Origin: Sycon ciliatum
Lineage: Eukaryota; Porifera; Calcarea; Leucosolenida; Sycettidae
NCBI RefSeq assembly: GCF_964019385.1
Contig: NC_088653.1
Location: 17,033,887 to 17,097,886 of the forward strand
DNA length: 64,000 bases
Direction of reading: 5' to 3'
Below the pieces are notes generated by a model, which saw only the letters and a program-made list of their open reading frames with translations, was not told the origin of the DNA and did no database searches. Positions 49,701 to 60,929 of the stretch are shown here, one piece after another; the first letter of the stretch is position 1, and every line of letters starts with the position of its first letter. The position numbers and the translations under genes were made by a program.

Positions 49701-52700
49701 TTAAGTTACGGGAACGCGAAGAGAGTTCGCATGATCCTTTGCGTCGTGTTCCCGAAATGTGGAGCAGAACAGGATTTCTTTACGTTACGGGAACGCGAAG
49801 AGAGTTCGCGTGATCCCTTGCGTCGCGTTCCCAAAACGTAGAGCAGAACAGGATTTCTTTACGTTACGGGAACACGAAGAGAGTTCGAGTGATCCTTTGC
49901 GATGCGTTCCCAAAAGGTAGAGCAGAACAGGATTTCTTTACGTCACGGGAACGCGAAGAGAGTTCGTGTGATCCTTTGCGTCGCGTTCCCAAAACGTAGA
50001 GCAGAACAGGATTTCTTTACGTTACGGGAACGCGAAGAGAGTTTGCGTGATCCTTTGCGTCGCGTTCCCAAAACGTAGAGCAGAACAGGATTTCTTTACG
50101 TTACGGGAACGCGAAGAGAGTTCGCGTGATCCTTTGCGTCGCGATCCCGAAAAGTGGAGCAGAACAGGATTTCTTAACGTGACGGGAACGCGAAGAGTGT
50201 TCGCGTGATCCTTTGCGTCGCGTTCCCAAAACGTAGAGCAGAACGGGATTTCTTTACGTTACGGGAACGCGAAGAGAGTTTGCGTGATCCTTTGCGTCGC
50301 GTTCCCGAAATGTGGAGCAGAACAGGATTTCTTTACGTTACGGGAACGCGAAGAGAGTTCGCGTGATCCTTTGCGTCGCGTTCCCAAAATGTAGAGGCGA
50401 ACAGGATTTCTTTACGTTACGAGAACGCAAAGAGAGTTCGCGTGATCCTTTGCGTCGCGTTCCCAAAACGTAGAGCAGAACAGGATTTCTTTACGTTACG
50501 GGAACGCGAAGAGGGTTCGCGTGATCCTTTGCGCCGCGTTCCCAAAACGTAGAGGAGAACAGGATTTATTTACGTTACGGGAACGCGAAGAGAGTTCGCG
50601 TGATCCTTTGCGTCGCGTTCCCAAAATGTAGAGGAGAACAGGATTTCTTTACGTTACGGGAACGGAAGAGAGTTCGTGTGATCCTTTGCGTCGCATTTCC
50701 AAAACGTAGAGCAGAACAGGATTTCTTTACGTTACGGGAACGCGAAGAGAGTTCGCGTGATCCTTTGCCTCGCGATCCCGAAAAGTGGAGCAGAACAGGA
50801 TTTCTTAACGTGACGGGAACGCGAAGAGTGTTCGCGTGATCCTTTGCGTCGCGTTCCCGAAACGTAGAGCAGAACAGGATTTCTTTACGTTACGGGAACG
50901 CGCAAAGAGAGTTCGCGTGATCCTTTGCCTCGCGTTCCAAAAACGTAGAGCAGAATAGGATTTCTTTACTTTACGGGAACACGAAGAGAGTTCGCGTGAT
51001 CCTTTGCGTCGCGTTCCCAAAACGTAGAGCAGAACAGGATTTCTTTACGTTACGGGAACGCGAAGAGAGTTTGCGTGATCCTTTGCGTCGCGTTCCCGAA
51101 ATGTGGCAGAACAGGATTTCTTTACGTTACGGGAACGCGAAGAGAGTTCGCGTGATCCTTTGCGTCGCGTTCCCAAAACGTAGAGGCGAACAGAAATTTC
51201 TTTACGTTACGGGAACGCGAAGAGAGTTCGCGTGATCCTTTGCGTCGCGTTCCCAAAACGTAGAGCAGAACAGGATTTCTTTACGTTACGGGAACGCGAA
51301 GAGAGTTCGCGCGATCCTTTGCGCCGCGTTCCCAAAACGTAGAGGAGAACAGGATTTATTTACGTTACGGGAACGCGAAGAGAGTTCGCGTGATCCTTTG
51401 TTCCCAAAATGTAGAGGAGAACAGGATTTCTTTACGTTACGGGAACGGAAGAGAGTTCGTGTGATCCTTTGCGTCGCATTTCCAAAGCGTAGAGCAGAAC
51501 AGGATTTCTTTACGTTACGGGAACGCGAAGAGAGTTCGCGTGATCCTCTGCCTCGCGATCCCGAAAAGTGGAGCAGAACAGGATTTCTTAACGTGACGGG
51601 AACGCGAAGAGTGTTCGCGTGATCCTTTGCGTCGCGTTCCCGAAACGTAGAGCAGAACAGGATTTCTTTACGTTACGGGAACGCGCAAAGAGAGTTCGCG
51701 TGATCCTTTGCGTCGCGTTCCCAAAACGTAGAGCAGAATAGGATTTCTTTACTTTACGGGAACACGAAGAGAGTTCGCGTGATCCTTTGCGTCGCGTTCC
51801 CAAAACGTAGAGCAGAACAGGATTTATTTACGTTACGGGAACGCGAAGAGAGTTTGCGTGATCCTTTGCGTCGCGTTCCCGAAATGTGGAGCAGAACAGG
51901 ATTTCTTTACGTTACGGGAACGCGAAGAGAGTTCGCGTGATCCTTTGCGTCGCGTTCCCAAAATGTAGAGGCGAACAGGATTTCTTTACGTTACGGGAAC
52001 GCGAAGAGAGTTCGCGTGATCCTTTGCGTCGCGTTCCCAAAATGTAGAGCAGAACAGGATTTCTTTACGTTACGGGAACGCGAAGAGAGTTCGCGTGATC
52101 CTTTGCGTCGCGTTCCCAAAACGTAGAGCAGAACAGGATTTCTTTACGTTACGGGAACACGAAGAGAGTTCGCGTGATCCCTTGCGTCGCGTTCCCAAAA
52201 CGTAGAGCAGAACAGGATTTCTTTACGTTACGGGAACACGAAGAGAGTTCGAGTGATCCTTTGCGATGCGTTCCCAAAAGGTAGAGCAGAACAGGATTTC
52301 TTTACGTCACGGGAACGCGAAGAGAGTTCGTGTGATCCTTTGCGTCGCGTTCCCAAAACGTAGAGCAGAACAGGATTTCTTTACGTTACGGGAACGCGAA
52401 GAGAGTTTGCGTGATCCTTTGCGTCGCGTTCCCAAAACGTAGAGCAGAACAGGATTTCTTTACGTTACGGGAACGCGAAGAGAGTTCGCGTGATCCTTTG
52501 CGTCGCGATCCCGAAAAGTGGAGCAGAACAGGATTTCTTAACGTGACGGGAACGCGAAGAGTGTTCGCGTGATCCTTTGCGTCGCGTTCCCAAAACGTAG
52601 AGCAGAACGGGATTTCTTTACGTTACGGGAACGCGAAGAGAGTTTGCGTGATCCTTTGCGTCGCGTTCCCGAAATGTGGAGCAGAACAGGATTTCTTTAC

Positions 52701-55223
52701 GTTACGGGAACGCGAAGAGAGTTCGCGTGATCCTTTGCGTCGCGTTCCCAAAATGTAGAGGCGAACAGGATTTCTTTACGTTACGAGAACGCAAAGAGAG
52801 TTCGCGTGATCCTTTGCGTCGCGTTCCCAAAACGTAGAGCAGAACAGGATTTCTTTACGTTACGGGAACGCGAAGAGGGTTCGCGTGATCCTTTGCGCCG
52901 CGTTCCCAAAACGTAGAGGAGAACAGGATTTATTTACGTTACGGGAACGCGAAGAGAGTTCGCGTGATCCTTTGCGTCGCGTTCCCAAAATGTAGAGGAG
53001 AACAGGATTTCTTTACGTTACGGGAACGGAAGAGAGTTCGTGTGATCCTTTGCGTCGCATTTCCAAAACGTAGAGCAGAACAGGATTTCTTTACGTTACG
53101 GGAACGCGAAGAGAGTTCGCGTGATCCTTTGCCTCGCGATCCCGAAAAGTGGAGCAGAACAGGATTTCTTAACGTGACGGGAACGCGAAGAGTGTTCGCG
53201 TGATCCTTTGCGTCGCGTTCCCGAAACGTAGAGCAGAACAGGATTTCTTTACGTTACGGGAACGCGCAAAGAGAGTTCGCGTGATCCTTTGCCTCGCGTT
53301 CCAAAAACGTAGAGCAGAATAGGATTTCTTTACTTTACGGGAACACGAAGAGAGTTCGCGTGATCCTTTGCGTCGCGTTCCCAAAACGTAGAGCAGAACA
53401 GGATTTCTTTACGTTACGGGAACGCGAAGAGAGTTTGCGTGATCCTTTGCGTCGCGTTCCCGAAATGTGGCAGAACAGGATTTCTTTACGTTACGGGAAC
53501 GCGAAGAGAGTTCGCGTGATCCTTTGCGTCGCGTTCCCAAAACGTAGAGGCGAACAGAAATTTCTTTACGTTACGGGAACGCGAAGAGAGTTCGCGTGAT
53601 CCTTTGCGTCGCGTTCCCAAAACGTAGAGCAGAACAGGATTTCTTTACGTTACGGGAACGCGAAGAGAGTTCGCGTGATCCTTTGCGCCGCGTTCCCAAA
53701 ACGTAGAGGAGAACAGGATTTATTTACGTTACGGGAACGCGAAGAGAGTTCGCGTGATCCTTTGTTCCCAAAATGTAGAGGAGAACAGGATTTCTTTACG
53801 TTACGGGAACGGAAGAGAGTTCGTGTGATCCTTTGCGTCGCATTTCCAAAGCGTAGAGCAGAACAGGATTTCTTTACGTTACGGGAACGCGAAGAGAGTT
53901 CGCGTGATCCTCTGCCTCGCGATCCCGAAAAGTGGAGCAGAACAGGATTTCTTAACGTGACGGGAACGCGAAGAGTGTTCGCGTGATCCTTTGCGTCGCG
54001 TTCCCGAAACGTAGAGCAGAACAGGATTTCTTTACGTTACGGGAACGCGCAAAGAGAGTTCGCGTGATCCTTTGCGTCCCGTTCCCAAAACGTAGAGCAG
54101 AATAGGATTTCTTTACTTTACGGGAACACGAAGAGAGTTCGCGTGATCCTTTGCGTCGCGTTCCCAAAACGTAGAGCAGAACAGGATTTATTTACGTTAC
54201 GGGAACGCGAAGAGAGTTTGCGTGATCCTTTGCGTCGCGTTCCCGAAATGTGGAGCAGAACAGGATTTCTTTACGTTACGGGAACGCGAAGAGAGTTCGC
54301 GTGATCCTTTGCGTCGCGTTCCCAAAATGTAGAGGCGAACAGGATTTCTTTACGTTACGGGAACGCGAAGAGAGTTCGCGTGATCCTTTGCGTCGCGTTC
54401 CCAAAATGTAGAGCAGAACAGGATTTCTTTACGTTACGGGAACGCGAAGAGAGTTCGCGTGATCCTTTGCGCCGCGTTCCCAAAACGTAGAGGAGAACAG
54501 GATTTATTTACGTTACGGGAACGCGAAGAGAGTTCGCGTGATCCTTTGCGTCGCGTTTCCAAAACGTAGAGGCGAACAGGATTTCTTTACGTTACGGGAA
54601 CGCGAAGAGAGTTCGCGTGATCCTTGGCGTCGCGTTCCCAAAACGTAGAGGAGAACAGGATTTCTTTCCTTTACGGGAACGCGAAGAGAGTTCGCGTGAT
54701 CCTTTGCGTAGCGTTCCCAAAGCGTAGAGCAGAACAGGATTTCTTTACGTTACGGGAACGCGAAGAGAGTTCGCGTGATCCTTGGCATCGCGTTCCCAAA
54801 ACCTAGAGGAGAACAGGATTTCTTTACGTTACGGGAACGCGAAGAGAGTTCACGTGATCCTTTGCGTCGCGTTCCCGAAAGGTGGAGCAGAACAGGATTT
54901 CTTTACGTGACGGGAACGCGAAAAGAGTTCACGTGATCCTTTGCGCCGCGTTCCCAAAACGTAGAGGAGAACAGGATTTCTTTGCGTTACGGGAACGCGA
55001 AGAGAGTTCGCGTGATCCTTTGTGTCGCGTTCCCGAAACGTAGAGCAGAACAGGATTTATTTACGTTACGGGAACGCGCAAAGAGAGTTCGCGTGATCCT
55101 TTGCGTCGCGTTCCCAAAACGTAGAGCAGAACAGGATTTCTTTACGTTACGGGAACGTGAAGAGAGTTCGCGTGATCCTTTGCGTCGCGTTCCCAAAACG
55201 TAGAGCAGAACAGGATTTCTTTA
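49701..55223 (+). repeat. 79-bp satellite array, about 70 units
   Basis: The unit contains GTTACGGGAACGCGAAGAG, GTGATCCTTTGCGTCGCG and GTAGAGCAGAACAGGATTTC. Measured spacing is 79 bases (for example 49782 to 49861). Within a unit, GGGAACGCGA and TCGCGTTCCC form a perfect 10-pair inverted repeat around 24 bases. Variant units have ACACGAAG or missing bases. Open frames here are artefacts of a period not far from a codon multiple. Confidence 0.97.
49782..54470 (+). repeat. 2364-bp higher-order duplication in the satellite
   Basis: Rare variant units recur at a constant 2364-base offset: 49861/52225, 51181/53545, 51391/53755. The block 49782-52106 matches 52146-54470 almost base for base, then diverges. 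The offset is about 30 units. This is a recent tandem duplication or the start of higher-order repeat organisation. Confidence 0.92.
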
Positions 55224-55470
55224 CAGTCAACTTCGCTAATAACGACTGCGGATATAATGACAATTCGCGAATAACGACCGAATTTCCATGCCCAGAGCAA
55301 AGTCCCATCTAACTGTATACATTTTACTTCGGATACAACGACTATCTGAATAACGACAATTCGCGAATAGCGACATGCTTTTAGTGCCCCGAGGTCATAT
55401 TCACTGCTTGAACAACGACTTTCTGGGCTTTTGACAGCTATTTCAAGTACATATACCTGTCAGTCAAGTA

Positions 55471-56659
55471 CAGTGAGTATCGTTTATAAAGTGACCGGGT
55501 GTAACGATATACCGGCTATAATGATCGAACTCGCCAAAATCAAAATCAAATCACAAAAAAATACAGCTAAAATATCACTATACACACTATTATCGGCTAT
55601 ACCGATATATCGCTTATTGTGATGGGCTTCAGGAAGCAAACCATATCAAATGCACAGGAAAATATCGTATATACTGATCAAGAGTGATGATCACAAAACA
55701 ATTGTTCTTCAAATTTAAACTCGGATGTTGAGCCATAAATAAATGTAGAAGAGAAAAGGACATATGGATACGAGTTAAGAGTAACTCTCCATCACTGTAA
55801 CATGATACTTTATACAGTCAGAAAGTGCAATAACTAGGCACAAAACTGACAGAGTACTGAAACATTCGACGTCCTGACACCTAGCTTCAACACATCTCCG
55901 TAGCGCTAACCGACAGCCTTCCAACTTGGAAGGTTCAAGGTTATGGAAAGACCAAAGAGGGGAAGGCAAGCGCAACGAAAACGAGCAAAAGCTACAGTCC
56001 CAACGGAACAAAGAATGTCGATTGTTACTGGACGATGACGAGACCAGTACGATATTTGACAAAGCGGTCTAACTACAATTCGAAGCAGCAAAGCAGCACA
56101 CCACCCAACTTGGGTGGGTCATAAATATCAAAGATAAGTAAAGAAAGGGAAGCTTTGCGAAAACGAATTGTACAAGCCGAAAGCCAAACTCCTACAGTAC
56201 TCCTCATGCATGACATTGTGATGGACTAGTTGACTACAAAACAAGTTGTTTCACACGACAGGACGTCGAATGTTTCAGTACTCTGTCAGTTTTGTGCCTA
56301 GTTATTGCACTTTCTGACTGTATAAAGTATCATGTTACAGTGATGGAGAGTTACTCTTAACTCGTATCCATATGTCCTTTTCTCTTCTTCAAATTTAGTT
56401 CATTTCTTCCAAAACTGATCCAGTGTTGCCTGGATGCATCTGGCAGCAGACGTGATTGAGAGAAAATTCTTCCCTGTATGCTGTAAGCAGCCACATGTAC
56501 ACGTGACTGCTTTTCATGCATTTTCCAGCGTGTACGCATCATTTCATGCACAGTCATGTGCCATGTGTCAGTCATACATGCAAATCGGCTATAGTGATGC
56601 ACCGGATATAGTGATAAATTATCGAAATCAAAGGGGCACGTTATATCCACTATTTACTG
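55471..56659. mobile_element. TIR element B, nested in A
   Basis: Left end CAGTGAGTATCGTTTATAAAG and right end inverse CAGTAAATAGTGGATATAACG, TA outside both. The interior has ATAACGATATACCGGC and ATAGTGAT motifs. Non-autonomous. Confidence 0.7.
55747..56390. mobile_element. Fold-back element C (family B MITE), nested in B
   Basis: Arms of about 130 bases (55747-55876 and 56262-56390) start GAAGAGAAAAGGACATATGG and end GACGTCCTG. They are nearly perfect inverses. The 385-base centre holds a - strand frame of 95 codons with no match. This is the longest member of the family also seen at 30.3, 32.6 and 39.7 kb. Confidence 0.9.
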
Positions 56660-57153
56660 TACATGTACCTGTCATGCAGAAGTACCAGAACCTATGGTGA
56701 TGAATAATATTATTATTATTATTATAAAGGCACACATGCAAGAAAATGCAGCCAAAGGGGGGCGGGGGGCTTTTTCTTCCTTTTATATGTTGGCTTCAAA
56801 ATTGTTGGATTTACCAGCACACCTATATGTATACAATGTACATGTAGTTGTACATGATTGTACAGTAATCATGACACATGTACATGTCTTTGGCCCTGTA
56901 GATGGCTCAAAAAGGCATATTTTTCAATTGATTTCCCTTGCATATTGAATTTTTAGTTCCTTTCAACTGCAATATGAAAATAAAGTACACATTGACATAG
57001 AGCAAGAAAAGAGCTTGATTTTGATATGCATGTCATACTATACAAAATATGGGTTCACATACATTCAAATGGGACTTCGGTTATAAGGATACTTCGCGAA
57101 TAAGGACACTTTTCTGATGCCCCGCCGAATGTCGTTATTGGCGAAGTTGACTG

Positions 57154-57829
57154 TACGTTACGGGAACGCGAAGAGAGTTTGCGTGATCTTTTGCGTCGGG
57201 TTCCCAAAACGTAGAGCAGAACAGGATTTCTTTACGTTACGGGAACGCGAAGAGAGTTCGGGTGTTCTTGCTCCACATATACTGGCATACACAGAGACAT
57301 AGACAGCAATAGCGACAACACACGAAGTGAAGGGTAGTTGGCCGCAGCCAGATGTGCCATATTTGCAACTGAAAATATTTCGCGAGAAATACAACATCCT
57401 TTGCATTGCGTTCCCAAAACGTAGAGCAGAACAGGATTTCTTTACGTTACGGGAACGCGAAGAGAGTTTGCGTGATCCTTTGCGTCGCGTTCCCGAAATG
57501 TGGAGCAGAACAGGATTTCTTTACGTTACGGGAACGCGAAGAGAGTTCGCGTGATCCTTTGCGTCGCGTTCCCAAAATGTAGAGGCGAACAGGATTTCTT
57601 TACGTTACGGGAACGCGAAGAGAGTTCGCGTGATCCTTTGCGCCGCGTTCCCGAAACGTAGAGCAGAACAGGATTTCGTTACGTTACGGGAACGCGAAGA
57701 GAGTTCGCGTGATCCTTTGCGCCGCGTTCCCGAAACGTAGAGCAGAACAGGATTTATTTACGTTACGGGAACGCGCAAAGAGAGTTCGCGTGATCCTTGG
57801 CGTCGCGTTCCCGAAATGTGGAGCAGAAC
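57154..57829 (+). repeat. 79-bp satellite, right block
   Basis: The array continues after element A. A unit is broken at about 57261-57395 by a 135-bp unrelated sequence. The array ends near 57829. Confidence 0.95.
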
Positions 57830-57892
57830 CTCCGAGCCCCTAGTGCATCTACCCACCACCACCACAGTCCGGTAGATTGTACCTACAATGTA

Positions 57893-58075
57893 CAGCCAAA
57901 CCTCTTTAGGACGAACATCAAGAGACCGGTGATATTTGTTCGCGATAACGACGGGAGTTCTTCTTATCCATATGTTTTACCCAATACACAGGGTTTTATC
58001 CAATACAGTTACGAATACTAGTTCTTCTTAGGCAAACATTTGTCTTATCAGTGTTCTTCCTAACGACGTTTCACT
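57893..58075. mobile_element. 183-bp pogo-like MITE
   Basis: CAGCCAAACCTCTTTAGGACGAAC at the left; the right end inverted reads CAGTGAAACGTCGTTAGGAAGAAC. TA precedes the left end. Confidence 0.7.
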
Positions 58076-59078
58076 GGACTCTAACTTCAGAAATTTTAGC
58101 TACTCAATATTTTCGATATGAGGGCAAACGGCCAGGTTAGGTGAACAGAAAATTTAGGTACAGAGTAGCAGTTCCTTTAATACTGGACTATGGTTGTGTG
58201 GTAGTGTTTGTTCGATGTTTTGAAATTTTAGGTATGAAACAGACGCACCAAAAGCCGCGTGACCGAAGATCAAAAATGTACACCGAAAATTTGTGAAAAT
58301 TACAGCGCTTCACTCCTGTTCCTGAGGCTAGAAGACTGTCACCAGCAAACCCTATACATGTATAAAGAACTGGGTTTCTGGCTGAAAGATTTTGATGAAC
58401 AACCTATACACTGATGAAATGAGCTTCATGAGGCGTTTAGACCACACAGTCCCGGAATTTCAAGCCCATCGGCCAATTTTCCTGGTGAAACTTCTGTTGT
58501 ACGAGTGGTAAGCACTAGATGTGCTAACATGTGGCAGTACTCCTCAATCAATCACAGATATCTATATCTATTCATGGTATCTTTGTACTTATTGGGAGCA
58601 TACCGAGCGCTTTGATATTACTTTCCCTCCAGTTCTATCATCATCTGCATCAATTCATGTGACAGCACTCTGGATAATGCAGAACACTCAAATCCTATAA
58701 TATAATAAGATCTGTCAAAACACTCAAATGTCCTCCCTAAATCGTTTCTATAAGCCGAGCGATAATACTGGCAGTCTTGAAAACTTCTGAAGATAGCCAA
58801 CTGATGCTGCCCTAACACCTTACTTGTACAATACCACGTATCCCGGACGACTCGACGGTACGGTTGAGTCCCAAGTCCAAGAACGTTGTTTCCAAGGGGT
58901 TAGCCTAGGGCGTTCTTAGTTTTCAGCAATCTGGCTGCGTTCCGTTGTAGAACGTTCTTAGAAATAATCATACGTGGATCATCATCATTATTATGATGCT
59001 TGTATCCCGAAAGCTGCCGGAAAACCAATACCGCCATTCTTAACTTTAGGCTGTGGAGTTCTTAGCATTTCAGGCTGG
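58076..59078. other. No recognised feature
   Basis: AT-rich; a frame with KCTPKIC near 58268 is too weak to call. Repeated GAACGTT(C/G)TT motifs at 58870-58965 look like forerunners of the minisatellite that follows. Confidence 0.35.
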
Positions 59079-59333
59079 ACGTTCTTGGTCTCAACGTTCT
59101 TGGTCTCAACGTTCTTGGTCTCAACGTTCTTGGTCTCAACGTTCTTGGTCTCAACGTTCTTGGTCTCAACGTTCTTGGTCTCAACGTTCTTGGTCTCAAC
59201 GTTCTTGGTCTCAACGTTCTTGGTCTCAACGTTCTTGGTCTCAACGTTCTTGGTCTCAACGTTCTTGGTCTCAACGTTCTTGGTCTCAACGTTCTTGGTC
59301 TCAACGTTCTTGGTCTCAACGTTCTTGGGCGCA
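59079..59333 (+). repeat. 15-bp minisatellite, about 17 copies
   Basis: Unit ACGTTCTTGGTCTCA, essentially perfect. Because 15 is a multiple of three, frames stay open on both strands; they are not genes. Confidence 0.97.
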
Positions 59334-59418
59334 CCACTCTACTACATTGTACATGTAGCATGATCATGATTATATAAAACTCCTACCGGTATTATAAGTA
59401 CAGGATTTGACAGTTTTA

Positions 59419-60413
59419 GGCCGTTATCACACTGCGTTTGTTTGAGGCGCGTTTGCGTTTGCGTTTGAGACTGGAAAACGCAAGACGTGATATCATACTA
59501 CACTTGCGATTTTCAGCGTTTGCGTGAAAAACTGTACGCGCGGGAAATACAATAATGTGGGGAATTCCCAGAGTCGATCTCCACTCCTCGATCCAGGTAC
59601 GGGTGGCCGTGGATGTTGAATTATTAATTTTCCTGAGGTCGAGAAGTGTTCTGTTTCTGCTCCTATGTCCTTTGTTAGTGGTGCTGGGGGGAATGGGAGT
59701 CGATAGGAAGACTGCAGCCGTTGCGTTGCGTTGCCTGTGTTGGGGTGGCAGTTCCGTTGTTGAGGCACATCGTCCAGCTAGGCTAGCCGCCGCCAACTAG
59801 TCAGCGCAACCTCCGCCAGTGCCCACAAGCTCGCATCAGCTCCATGTCCGCGTTGACGGAGCTCCGAGTGTTGAATCGTGACTAGCAGCGGAACAGCTGC
59901 TATTCACAACTCAACACTGGCCGTCCGTGCTCTCTCATCCCTCGCCCCGTTCCCTCCTTCACTAAATTTGATGAAAACGGTTCACTCTCCCGAAGGAGAA
60001 ACGTTACTTCTCCAAACAAGCGATGTCGATCAAAACAGGCAACGAGGCAGCCATCAAGCCATCAAGGTGCGTCAGGAGTACAGTACAGTCATGTAGTATA
60101 AGTATCCTCGCCGGCCTCAGCAACTAGATGGAAACGAAGATTTGAAAAGCACACTGGAGAATCACTTGAAAACACTCAAAAACAATGCAGGAAGTGCTGC
60201 GATAAAGAAAGTCCGATCTGCGTTCACGCGTTTCGGTTTTGACCACCCCCATCCCCCCCCCCCCCCCCCTGGTTTGCGTCTGCGTCTGCGGCTGTGCGTC
60301 TGGAAACCAATGCACTCGCGATAACGTCACGTGATGACATTTCCTAGGCGACCGTCAAAAACCGAAGAAAACGCAGATGCAAACGTGACTTTTCAACGCA
60401 GTGTGATTAGGGC
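59419..60413. mobile_element. 1-kb TIR element with CACACTGCG ends
   Basis: GGCCGTTATCACACTGCGTTTG at the left and, inverted, GCCCTAATCACACTGCGTTG at the right. Interior has TTGCGTTTGCGTTT runs and frames of 60-126 codons, none recognised. A poly-C run lies at 60256-60270. A second CTCACACTGCGACC motif begins right after, at 60417. Confidence 0.7.
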
Positions 60414-60929
60414 GCGCTCACACTGCGACCAAAACCAGCGTCCATGCGGCCATGCGGCCAAGTTGCATGGCAACGGCATGAACTTGACCAAAACGTCGCG
60501 GCCACGTTTCAAATCGTGACCGCGACCTCCGGAGGGGGTGCCACAACTTGGCGGCAACATGATCGTAGACGTGAAGCGTATTTGTGGACAACCTGGCCTG
60601 AAGTATGTTCAATTTCTCAAATTTCGGTGTGTTGATTCATGAAACTCGGCGGTTGTCGATGTCATCCCCGACATTTGCACATTTTTCAAATTTTGTAGTT
60701 GTGGTCCTAGATCCTGCACGCACGCACCGCCATAAATGCATTCTTTGCCCTTTTTGGACTATGTCAATTTTTTTGTGGTTGCTTCGTTGTCAGTTGATCG
60801 GGTCAGTGACTCTACCGTGCACTCGTTCAATACGATGGCAGCTTCAACCGGGTCTGGCTTTTCGGTTTGGGAAATCATCTTTCTCAACTTTTCTGCGATG
60901 ATGGAATGCCACGCCGACTCCGCTAGCAA
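60414..60929. other. Possible second TIR element start, otherwise nothing
   Basis: GGGCGCGCTCACACTGCGACC opens this stretch, but I found no matching right end before the LINE. Short frames only. Confidence 0.35.

Larger units (their letters stand above)
55224..57153. mobile_element. TIR element A (pogo-like) inside the satellite
   Basis: Ends CAGTCAACTTCGCTAATAACG and its inverse (one mismatch in 23) are each bordered by TA. The satellite unit is interrupted at CTTTA and resumes at TACGTTACGGG, so the empty site can be read directly. No transposase seen. It contains elements B and C. Confidence 0.9.

Noticed and set aside
50600-55203. Recurring frames of 60-103 codons across the satellite
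   Set aside because: They repeat with the satellite period and appear on both strands; no sign of selection on protein.
49701-57829. Regular 79-bp repeats as a CRISPR array
   Set aside because: The whole unit repeats with no unique spacers, and the context is eukaryotic satellite DNA.
58222-58413. Frame with KCTPKIC and LEDCHQQ as a host exon
   Set aside because: No clear splice acceptor or donor in phase and no recognised domain.
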